A stretch of DNA of 5,629 nucleotides from Candidatus Dojkabacteria bacterium (lineage in GTDB: Bacteria; Patescibacteriota; Dojkabacteria; GCA-002793355), in contig JALVLD010000038.1 in the NCBI GenBank assembly GCA_027033525.1, positions 1 to 5,629 of the forward strand, written 5' to 3'. The position numbers were made by a program, and so were the translations under genes. This document shows, piece after piece, positions 1 to 5,629 of the stretch. Numbering within the stretch: the first letter of the stretch is position 1; the number at the start of each line of letters is the position of its first letter. The notes below the pieces were generated by a model, which was not told where the DNA came from, did not search any database, and saw nothing but the letters and a program-made list of their open reading frames with translations.

Positions 1-1531
1 CAACCAACCTCCAAAAATCTTTGCCGAGTTCTATAATTTCTTGAGCTTTTTCTATCTGAGACAAACTGATGAATAAAAGAGCTTTTAGTTTGTCGGTCTT
101 TTCAAGATTTTCAACTACCACTGCTGTTTGATTTAAATATGCACCTCCTATTTGCCCAAAACCTAAATCTTTTCTACCAGCCGAAAGTCCATAAGCAACT
201 AAAATAGGATCAAAGACTGGATACTGCAAAGCCGCAATTTTAGGAACATAAACTTCTTCTTTTTCAACTACATCTAAAACAAATCTCCACCAATTCCAGA
301 AAATAATTTTTGAACTATTAGCAAACTCCAGTTTCAAATCTGCAACATCCAAAATGTTAATATCTTTTAAATCCTTATAAAAAATTATTTTTCTTAATGT
401 CTTATCTTTTTCTTGCAAATTATTTACATCTTCTAAAATTGTTACTAATTTATCTACCGCAACCCTTTTAAAACTAGCCTTAGAAGAAAGCTTTTTATAC
501 CAATCATCAAACTTAAATTTACTGTAAGCAGCTTCTTTGCTTACTAAAAATGCATACACTCCTTCTGCCCAACGTGTGAACTCTTTTGTAGCAAGTGGAT
601 TCTCTTTATTTGTAGCATTTGTATCTACGCCTAAGGTTTCTGCTAATTTCTTTAATTTAGGCATAAGACTTGCAAATTGAAAATATGAAAAAAGCTCTTC
701 GGCATCTTTATAATTAAATTCTTTTAATATTGCATCTTGCAAACTAAATATAATTGGAGCATCCTTTTTTATTCTTACTAATTTTTTACTCAAAATTGCA
801 TCATTATGTTCTTGTTCCAATAAATTGGCAAGGCGTTTAGAGGATTTTCTTATTTCTTCTAGATTTGAATAGATTTTTTCTAAAGTGCCATATTGCTGTA
901 GCAATTTTGCAGCACTTTTAGCTCCAATTCCTTTAACCCCTGGTACATTATCCGAAGCATCGCCCATTAAAGCTTTCAAATCTACGACTTGTTCTGGTAA
1001 AACCCCTAATTTTGCTACTACGCCTTCTTTCGTAATTTCCTCTAAATTTTTAAAACTTCCTTTTGGCAAAAGTACATGTACAAAATCGTCCACTAATTGG
1101 AGCATATCTTTGTCTCCTGTAAGTATTACAACCTTTTTTATTTGCCTTCTATAATCTTGCTTTACCTGACTAACTATTGTGCCTAATATATCGTCGGCCT
1201 CAAAACCGGATAATTCTAACACAGGGATATTTAGAGCTTTTAACAATTTTTTTGCACTTTCTACCTGACCAATAAGTTCTGAGTCTGTTTTAGGCCTGTT
1301 GGCTTTATATGCTGGATACTCTTTATGCCTAAATGTTGGCGCTTTAGTATCAAATGCTACCACAACATATTTAGGAACTAGCCGTAAAAGCACATCAAGT
1401 AACATTGTTGCAAAACCATACGTTGCATTTATTGGTTCCCCATATGCTGTAGTTAAAGACAACGGATAAGCATGGTATGCCCTGTGGATTAAAGAATTGG
1501 CGTCTATTGCCAACAAAACATCGGTTGACAT
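1..1531 (-). CDS. polA: DNA polymerase I, N-terminal part (5' nuclease plus 3'-5' exonuclease-like domain); 3' end outside window
   Basis: Pol I removes RNA primers and fills gaps during lagging-strand maturation and repair in the cytoplasm. The reading frame is open for 510 codons from the ATG at 1531-1529 to the left edge, with no frameshift. Residues 1-290 are the 5' nuclease (FEN-like) domain: metal and DNA ligands are visible at D10, R17, D61, Y75, R79, E111/D113/D114 (motif EADD), D140/D142 (TGDKD) and D191/D194 in the helix-3-turn region (GDASDNVPGVKGIG). Residues about 310-510 match the 3'-5' exonuclease-like fold (FDPILVAYGLS near 440-450), but the DxE of Exo I and the aspartate of Exo II are not visible, so proofreading is probably lost, as in Taq and Bacillus-type enzymes (inferred). 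The polymerase domain, several hundred residues in the family, lies off the left edge. The start is fixed by an in-frame TAA at 1537-1535; no Shine-Dalgarno precedes it. It is divergent from nrdJ. Confidence 0.95.
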   Translation of the reverse strand, partial: MSTDVLLAIDANSLIHRAYHAYPLSLTTAYGEPINATYGFATMLLDVLLRLVPKYVVVAFDTKAPTFRHKEYPAYKANRPKTDSELIGQVESAKKLLKALNIPVLELSGFEADDILGTIVSQVKQDYRRQIKKVVILTGDKDMLQLVDDFVHVLLPKGSFKNLEEITKEGVVAKLGVLPEQVVDLKALMGDASDNVPGVKGIGAKSAAKLLQQYGTLEKIYSNLEEIRKSSKRLANLLEQEHNDAILSKKLVRIKKDAPIIFSLQDAILKEFNYKDAEELFSYFQFASLMPKLKKLAETLGVDTNATNKENPLATKEFTRWAEGVYAFLVSKEAAYSKFKFDDWYKKLSSKASFKRVAVDKLVTILEDVNNLQEKDKTLRKIIFYKDLKDINILDVADLKLEFANSSKIIFWNWWRFVLDVVEKEEVYVPKIAALQYPVFDPILVAYGLSAGRKDLGFGQIGGAYLNQTAVVVENLEKTDKLKALLFISLSQIEKAQEIIELGKDFWRLV

Positions 1532-1536
1532 AACTT

Positions 1537-1545
1537 ATTTTAACA
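1537..1545 (-). promoter_or_regulatory. Candidate extended -10 promoter of polA, leaderless spacing
   Basis: On the minus strand the bases TGTTAAAAT form a TGn extension (1545-1543) and a -10 hexamer TAAAAT (1542-1537, five of six matches to TATAAT). Counting the usual six intervening bases puts transcription initiation at about 1530-1531, on the polA ATG. No good -35 is visible at the expected distance, which fits an extended -10 promoter. There is no Shine-Dalgarno, so leaderless translation is inferred. Confidence 0.5.
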
Positions 1546-1651
1546 CAATCTACGCTTAAGCCTCGATCATGTTTCATGTGCATTTTGGACGGGTCAGCAA
1601 GCCGCCATACATTACTAGTGTCGCATAGACCGCCTACTCGACGTGTTAAAT

Positions 1652-1679
1652 CGCCCATCTCGTGAAACTAGAGCGGGCG
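1652..1679 (+). other. Stem-loop inside the GC-rich intergenic block
   Basis: Five GC pairs (1652-1656 with 1675-1679) are followed by a small asymmetric internal loop (A1657, T1658 opposite C1674) and a CTC/GAG helix (1659-1661 with 1671-1673), closing a nine-base loop that contains GTGAAAC. It is the most stable local hairpin I can see in the intergenic region. The GTGAAAC of the loop recurs at 1776-1782 and is complementary to GTTTCAT at 1571-1577. Confidence 0.4.
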
Positions 1680-1696
1680 TCTAACGCAACTCGCCA

Positions 1697-1728
1697 TGCA
1701 CCCCCAAAGTCCACGCTGCACCCCAAAG
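1697..1728. repeat. Short direct repeat, two copies with a 20-bp period
   Basis: TGCACCCCCAAAG at 1697-1709 is repeated as TGCACCCCAAAG at 1717-1728, differing only by one C in the C-run, with TCCACGC between. The 20-bp spacing is about two DNA turns, which could suit a repeated protein site, but two copies are too few to decide. It may equally be a local duplication or part of a folded RNA. Confidence 0.6.
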
Positions 1729-1831
1729 ACCTATCTAAAGCTCAGAATTCTTCTCAACATCCTTCCTGCTCTTGCGTGAAACCCTACGTAATATACGATG
1801 TTTATGTCTATTGTTCCCCTACTATTTTTTT

Positions 1832-1860
1832 TTGACTATTATTAAAGCACCTAAATTAAT
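1832..1860 (+). promoter_or_regulatory. Candidate sigma70-type promoter of nrdJ
   Basis: A -35 TTGACT (1832-1837, five of six to TTGACA) is separated by 17 bases from a -10 ATTAAT (1855-1860, four of six to TATAAT). The predicted start near 1867 leaves about eight bases before the ATG at 1875, too little for a normal ribosome binding site, and no GGAGG-like sequence is present. The -35 overlaps the end of a T9 run (1825-1833), which may act as an A/T-rich upstream element or end an upstream transcript. Confidence 0.45.
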
Positions 1861-1874
1861 CTTTATCTAAATAT

Positions 1875-4643
1875 ATGTCAACAAAACTTACCCGCATTAA
1901 AAAACGCGATGGCCGCATTGTCAAATATAATATAAATCGTATTGTAAATGTTATTTTTAAAGCTTTACTGTCAACTGGCACCCAACCTGAAGATGCCGAA
2001 AAGCTCTCGCAAAAAATAGCAAAAAAGGTGGAAGCCAAACTCATAAAAATTTTTGGAGAAGCCAAACGTATTCCAGGCGTCGAAGATATTCAGGATCTTG
2101 TTGAAGCTGCCTTACTTGAGGCAAAACAATTTGACGCTGTAAAACACTATATTGAATACAGACAAGCCAGACGCGAAATACGCGAGGAGAAAAAACGTAT
2201 TTTAAACAGAGAAAAACTACATCCTATTGAAAAACGATTTAGTTTAAACTCCATAAGAGTTCTAGCCTCCCGATATCTTTTAAAAAACCGCGAAGGCCAA
2301 ATTATAGAAAGTGTGCCCCATATGTTTAAACGTGTCGCTGTAGCTGCCACTTTACCCGAACTGTTATACGATCCTAAAGTATACAAACGGCCCAAAAAAT
2401 TCCCTCACGTTCAACCACTATCACCAGCAGGAGATACTTGCGACTTTGACGAATACTCACTTATTCAAAACACTGAAGTCAAAGATTTTTTGCAAAAAAT
2501 TAAAGAAAAGGTAAACCATCTTCCCAAAGAAACTATTACAGAAATTCACTCTGGTTATACATTAGGAAATTATCCAATTACTTATGGCCACCTAGAAAGA
2601 TTGGCCGTAGCCTTTGATGAATTAGAAAAAACTACAGGCAGAATCAAAATTAGCTTTAACAAATTCTTAGACCTACTCTCTAAGGGGTATTTTGATAAAT
2701 ACAGCGAACTTGCCAAGAAATTCTACAAGATGATGACTGAACAAGAATTTATGCCTAACTCACCAACTCTAATGAATGCTGGTTTGCGTTTAGGTCAACT
2801 TTCTGCATGCTTTGTAGTAGACATAGAAGATGATATTACAAGCATCTTAATGACAAACTTACACATAGGGCTTATTTTTAAGTCCGGAGGGGGGGTCGGT
2901 GCCAATTACTCCAAGCTCAGACCCGAAGGCGATTATGTTGCAAGTACAGGGGGTACTGCATCTGGCCCTCTAAGCTTTATGCGAATAATAGACACTACCA
3001 CGGATGTCGTAAAACAGGGAGGAAAACGCCGTGGAGCCAACATGGGAATCTTAGAAATCACCCACCCAGACATAGAAAAATTTATAATGGTTAAAGAGGA
3101 TTTATCCAAATTTACAAATTTTAATTTGTCTGTAGGTGTTTTACCTCAATTCTGGGAAGCCTATTCCAACAAAAAGGATATGCCACTTATAAACCCACAC
3201 ACCAAAAGTGTTGTACGCCAAATAGATCCAGACCACCTAATTAACACTATTGCCCATAGTGCCTGGAAATCCGCAGAGCCTGGAGTTCTATTTTTTGATA
3301 ACATAAACAAATACAACGTTCTAAAAAAATATAAAGGCGAAATACGTGCCACAAACCCTTGTGGAGAGCAACCCTTATATCCATACGAGTCTTGTAACCT
3401 AGGCTCCATTAATCTAGCCAAATTCATTACCCTAAAGGATGGCAAACCCCACTTCTGCTACAAGAAATATTATTCTGTAATTCGTATTGCGACTCACATG
3501 CTTGATAATATAATTACTATTAACAAATATCCTATCCCGAAAATTCGTGCAAACACACTAGCTTCCCGTAAAGTAGGGCTCGGGATAATGGGCCTCGCAA
3601 ACGTACTCTACAAACTAAACCTGGCCTACAATAGCAAAGAAGCATATGCTTTCATGGACGAATTGGCGGAGACTCTTGCATACTACAGTATGGAAAAGAG
3701 CGTAGAACTAGCCAAAGAGAAAGGGGCATTCCCGCTATTTGACAAAAGCGAGTACCCCGACGGGAAACTTCCGTTATCAGGAGTATATGAACACCCCAAA
3801 CCCAAAAAGGATTGGCACGGTCTTATTGAACAAATCAAAACATATGGAATTCGAAACAGCTATACGACCACTTTGGCGCCAACAGGATCAATTAGCATGA
3901 TAGCAGATACATCAAGTGGGCTTGAGCCACAATTCGCTCTGGTCTACAAGAAGAATGTAGCAGTGGGAAGCTTTTATATTGTAGATCCTGTATTCGAGGA
4001 GTATTTAAGCTGCAAAAAACGTGGAGGTGAAAAACTAAAACAAGCGGTTGCTGACAACAGTGGCTCAATACAAACTCTAACAGACCTATTCACTCCAGAA
4101 GAACGTAGAGTTTTTGTAGTTTCGCAGGATATACATTGGCTAGACCATATAATAGCACAATTAACCTGGCAACAATGGAATAGTTCAAGTATCTCCAAAA
4201 CAATTAATATGCCAGAGGAGGTAACGCCACAAGACATAAAGCAAGCTTACCTAATTGCTCACGAGATAGGACTTAAAGGGCTTACAATCTTTAGAGATGG
4301 TTCCAGGATTGGCGTAATAGAACATCTCGGAGATAGAGAAAAATTCAAGCCCCAACCCTCTAAATATGCACTCGAAATTTTAGAACGGCTCTTAACAAAC
4401 AAGGGCTCTATCTACTATAAACGCTCAGACCTACGCAATGAATTATATGACCTAATTAAAGGTGTGCTAGAAGGTAAATCTATTGCAGGGCTAGAGCAAA
4501 TGCCACTGATCAAGGAAACCAATGGGGAAGATACCACAGAGGCAAAAGAAGGGAAGTGCCCCGTTTGCGGAGGGACAATAGTATATGAGTCTGGCTGTGA
4601 AAAGTGTATTGAATGCGGTTGGAGCGCCTGCCCAGTATCATAA
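1875..4643 (+). CDS. nrdJ: Adenosylcobalamin-dependent class II ribonucleotide reductase with ATP-cone
   Basis: This enzyme reduces ribonucleotides to deoxyribonucleotides, using a B12-derived radical instead of a separate radical-generating subunit, and needs no oxygen. The 922-residue protein begins with an ATP-cone (about 4-95, KKRDGRIVKYN), the usual allosteric on/off domain. The catalytic barrel runs from about 280 to 800: redox C312 (LSACFV), glycine loop 338-342, N494, thiyl C496 and E498 (NPCGE), partner redox C507 (ESCNLGS) and the 668-674 APTGSIS loop. The C496/C507 spacing of 11 is typical. The tail carries C895, C898, C908, C911, C914 and C919, a zinc-ribbon-like CxxC plus redox-shuttle arrangement known from class II enzymes. 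Residues about 161-270 look like extra sequence ahead of the barrel. The start is fixed by an in-frame TAA at 1857-1859; the next Met is residue 150. No Shine-Dalgarno is present. No nrdAB, nrdI or nrdR is in the window. Confidence 0.97.
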   Translation: MSTKLTRIKKRDGRIVKYNINRIVNVIFKALLSTGTQPEDAEKLSQKIAKKVEAKLIKIFGEAKRIPGVEDIQDLVEAALLEAKQFDAVKHYIEYRQARREIREEKKRILNREKLHPIEKRFSLNSIRVLASRYLLKNREGQIIESVPHMFKRVAVAATLPELLYDPKVYKRPKKFPHVQPLSPAGDTCDFDEYSLIQNTEVKDFLQKIKEKVNHLPKETITEIHSGYTLGNYPITYGHLERLAVAFDELEKTTGRIKISFNKFLDLLSKGYFDKYSELAKKFYKMMTEQEFMPNSPTLMNAGLRLGQLSACFVVDIEDDITSILMTNLHIGLIFKSGGGVGANYSKLRPEGDYVASTGGTASGPLSFMRIIDTTTDVVKQGGKRRGANMGILEITHPDIEKFIMVKEDLSKFTNFNLSVGVLPQFWEAYSNKKDMPLINPHTKSVVRQIDPDHLINTIAHSAWKSAEPGVLFFDNINKYNVLKKYKGEIRATNPCGEQPLYPYESCNLGSINLAKFITLKDGKPHFCYKKYYSVIRIATHMLDNIITINKYPIPKIRANTLASRKVGLGIMGLANVLYKLNLAYNSKEAYAFMDELAETLAYYSMEKSVELAKEKGAFPLFDKSEYPDGKLPLSGVYEHPKPKKDWHGLIEQIKTYGIRNSYTTTLAPTGSISMIADTSSGLEPQFALVYKKNVAVGSFYIVDPVFEEYLSCKKRGGEKLKQAVADNSGSIQTLTDLFTPEERRVFVVSQDIHWLDHIIAQLTWQQWNSSSISKTINMPEEVTPQDIKQAYLIAHEIGLKGLTIFRDGSRIGVIEHLGDREKFKPQPSKYALEILERLLTNKGSIYYKRSDLRNELYDLIKGVLEGKSIAGLEQMPLIKETNGEDTTEAKEGKCPVCGGTIVYESGCEKCIECGWSACPVS

Positions 4644-4659
4644 ACAGTTGGATTCAATA

Positions 4660-4696
4660 GTGGAGGGGCGGCGGCCGAAGGCCGCCGCCCCTCTAC
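4660..4696 (+). terminator. GC-rich perfect-type hairpin after nrdJ, REP-like; terminator without T-tail
   Basis: Bases 4660-4676 pair with 4680-4696 in an uninterrupted 17-bp stem (16 Watson-Crick pairs and one G-U at 4662/4694) closed by a GAA triloop. The inner 12 pairs are all G-C. It begins 16 bases after the nrdJ stop, so a role in ending or stabilising the nrdJ transcript is likely. No T-run follows on either strand, so it is not a textbook intrinsic terminator. Its GC content contrasts with the surroundings and its near-perfect symmetry resembles dispersed palindromic (REP or MITE-type) elements; copies elsewhere cannot be seen from here. Confidence 0.7.
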
Positions 4697-4701
4697 AGAC
4701 A

Positions 4702-4731
4702 ATGACATTAAAATCCTATACACGTTATAAT
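4702..4731 (+). promoter_or_regulatory. Near-consensus promoter of ftsK, leaderless spacing
   Basis: A -35 ATGACA (4702-4707, five of six) is followed after 18 bases by a perfect -10 TATAAT (4726-4731). Six bases later initiation is expected at 4737-4738, on the ftsK ATG. The AGGA at 4732-4735 ends one base before the ATG, too close to work as a Shine-Dalgarno and outside the predicted transcript. This is the clearest promoter in the window and shows that ftsK is transcribed independently of nrdJ. Confidence 0.7.
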
Positions 4732-4736
4732 AGGAA

Positions 4737-5629
4737 ATGGGACGACGCGGAAGACCACCTAAAACCAAAGGCCTCACAATTAAATCTGAAGAAACACGCA
4801 CATTCCTCGGTTTTGTCTTACTCGGAATAGGAATCACACTACTTTTTAATAACTCCATCGCTGGCAAACTCCCAATTTTACTTAACTCCTGTTTAGGTGC
4901 AAATACTTATACATTAGGGACCATTTTAATTTTAACTGGCCTACGCCTTATAGGCGTTAAAGCTTGGCTAAGCAAAACGCGACTCACTGGCTTTTGGCTG
5001 CTGCTTTTTACTCTTGCTCCCCTGTTTGAAATGACAGGAAACTCGAAGGCAGCAGGCAAGCTAGGAACACTTCTACACATTCAATTGTTTAATCTACTCG
5101 GTTCTGGCATAGAAATTACCTTACTTGTTTCCATGCTTTTGTTAGCAATATCTCTTATAAGTGAAATCTCTATTAAACAATTTGCAGAAATCATACGGGC
5201 TGGTATTCACTTTACAATCCTTATTACGACAAAGTTTTTTGCAATAATAAAATTAATTATTTCTAAGCTTACCGGAACTAAACGCATTGCCAAACCAACG
5301 GATTCCAACAATACAACTATAGAGATTAAAACCCTAACACCAAACATGATATCAGAACCTCAAAAACCCTCACAACAAGCAGAAAAACCCGTTGAAGAAC
5401 TAGATATTCCAGACATCGACACAGAAGAAGAGCCTGGCCAATCTACTCCGCAACCTAAACTTAAAATAAGTTATGGCCCCGACCTGCAATCTGGCAAACC
5501 CTCAGCTCCTACGCAAGAAGACCAAAGCGAACTTACGGCTCGATTTGCTTCACTTTATACCCCTAAATTCACAACTTGGAAACTTCCCCCAACTTCGCTA
5601 TTTACAGACCCCACGCCTGACTCTATAGA
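4737..5629 (+). CDS. ftsK: FtsK/SpoIIIE-type DNA translocase, N-terminal membrane part; 3' end outside window
   Basis: FtsK is a septum-anchored, ATP-driven DNA pump that clears chromosome termini and helps resolve dimers at division. The frame is open for 297 codons to the right edge. Residues 1-20 are a basic cytoplasmic tail with an AT-hook-like RRGRPPK. Hydrophobic segments suggest four membrane helices at about 22-38, 56-75, 84-97 and 125-143, with another hydrophobic or amphipathic stretch at 155-178. Residues about 185-265 are a polar, Pro/Gln/Glu-rich linker. The end carries WKLPPTSLF (281-289), which matches the conserved (Y/W)xLPPxxLL segment that starts the translocase region in FtsK/SpoIIIE. 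The Walker A and B motifs and the gamma DNA-reading domain, if present, lie beyond the window, so the call rests on the membrane-linker-WKLPP order. An in-frame TAG at 4731-4733 fixes the start. The gene has its own promoter. Confidence 0.85.
   Translation, partial: MGRRGRPPKTKGLTIKSEETRTFLGFVLLGIGITLLFNNSIAGKLPILLNSCLGANTYTLGTILILTGLRLIGVKAWLSKTRLTGFWLLLFTLAPLFEMTGNSKAAGKLGTLLHIQLFNLLGSGIEITLLVSMLLLAISLISEISIKQFAEIIRAGIHFTILITTKFFAIIKLIISKLTGTKRIAKPTDSNNTTIEIKTLTPNMISEPQKPSQQAEKPVEELDIPDIDTEEEPGQSTPQPKLKISYGPDLQSGKPSAPTQEDQSELTARFASLYTPKFTTWKLPPTSLFTDPTPDSI

Larger units (their letters stand above)
1551..1833 (+). other. GC-rich non-coding block between polA and nrdJ; possible structured RNA, strand uncertain
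   Basis: No convincing gene lies here. The block 1561-1740 has 95 G+C of 180 bases (53%), whereas 1801-1860 has 14 of 60 and a polA block at 301-360 has 16 of 60. Complementary segments are present: 1571-1578 can pair with 1775-1782 (or alternatively 1661-1668) with one G-U pair, CGCCC at 1652-1656 pairs with GGGCG at 1675-1679, GGTC at 1592-1595 with GACC at 1628-1631, and GTCG at 1620-1623 with CGAC at 1639-1642. A run of nine T (1825-1833) could be the 3' end of a plus-strand transcript. The G-U pairs favour the plus strand, weakly. I tried RNase P, tmRNA, SRP RNA and a cobalamin riboswitch by eye and none fits. It could also be a decayed insertion. Confidence 0.35.

Noticed and set aside
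885..1154. 89-codon plus-strand open frame antisense to polA
   Set aside because: It lies opposite the highly conserved 5' nuclease motifs; a by-product of polA codons with no own signals.
1591..1610. B12-box-like string GTCAGCAAGCCGCCATACA on the plus strand upstream of a B12-dependent enzyme
   Set aside because: It resembles the 3' box of cobalamin riboswitches but is one base short and has several mismatches. The rest of the aptamer should lie 5' of it, where only about 60 bases exist before polA coding sequence, and no matching core motifs are seen.
1395..1658. 87-codon open frame on the minus strand overlapping the polA start
   Set aside because: It is out of frame with polA over a region where polA coding is certain, and it has no family-like features.
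1681..1740. tmRNA-like string on the minus strand (GGTGCATGGCGAG preceded by GGGG)
   Set aside because: It resembles the 5' part of E. coli tmRNA, but the TTCGAC motif, the tag reading frame, the T-arm and the CCA end are all missing on the expected side.
1786..1798. Inverted repeat CGTA-ATA-TACG as a possible NrdR box for nrdJ
   Set aside because: Arms are only four bases, the flanks do not follow the NrdR pattern, and no second box is found about 31 bp away in either direction.
4660..4700. Canonical rho-independent terminator
   Set aside because: The hairpin is real but no T-run follows on either strand, so it is recorded as an atypical terminator or repeat.
4585..4830. 81-codon plus-strand open frame overlapping the nrdJ tail and the ftsK start
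   Set aside because: It reads through the hairpin out of frame with both genes and shows no domain or binding-site evidence.
4415..4867. 150-codon minus-strand open frame crossing the nrdJ end, the hairpin and the ftsK start
   Set aside because: It owes its length to the GC-rich palindrome and opposes two real genes and a strong promoter; the composition is not protein-like.

Overview
The window reads as a compact, AT-rich bacterial chromosome segment carrying three genes for DNA synthesis and chromosome handling. From left to right they are the N-terminal 510 residues of DNA polymerase I (polA, minus strand, running off the left edge), a complete adenosylcobalamin-dependent class II ribonucleotide reductase (nrdJ, plus strand, 922 aa), and the first 297 residues of an FtsK-type DNA translocase (ftsK, plus strand, running off the right edge). 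Sampled 60-base blocks in and beside the genes run from about 23% to 43% G+C.

The lineage is an inference. None of the three genes has a usable Shine-Dalgarno sequence, and -10 boxes sit so close to the start codons that transcripts should be leaderless or nearly so. Together with short spacers, a class II reductase and an FtsK beginning with an AT-hook-like basic tail, this suggests a Candidate Phyla Radiation (Patescibacteria) genome, but no 16S or ribosomal protein is present to prove it. UGA does not appear inside the frames I translated, so there is no sign of a recoded stop.

Layout. Positions 1-1531 hold polA. Positions 1532-1874 are the divergent polA/nrdJ intergenic region. Its core (about 1551-1800) is clearly more GC-rich than the adjacent coding DNA (95 G+C in the 180 bases 1561-1740, 53%), contains short inverted repeats, a long-range complementarity and a 20-bp-period tandem repeat, and is followed by a run of nine T. 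It looks more like a structured RNA than a simple spacer, but I could not match it to a known family. Positions 1875-4643 hold nrdJ. The 93-bp nrdJ/ftsK spacer contains a 17-bp-stem GC-rich hairpin followed six bases later by a near-consensus promoter whose predicted start point falls on the ftsK ATG. Positions 4737-5629 hold ftsK.

Function. NrdJ makes deoxyribonucleotides, Pol I uses them in Okazaki-fragment maturation and repair, and FtsK clears the replicated chromosome from the division septum. Each gene seems to have its own promoter, so they are functional neighbours rather than an operon. The most interesting unexplained element is the GC-rich polA/nrdJ intergenic block.
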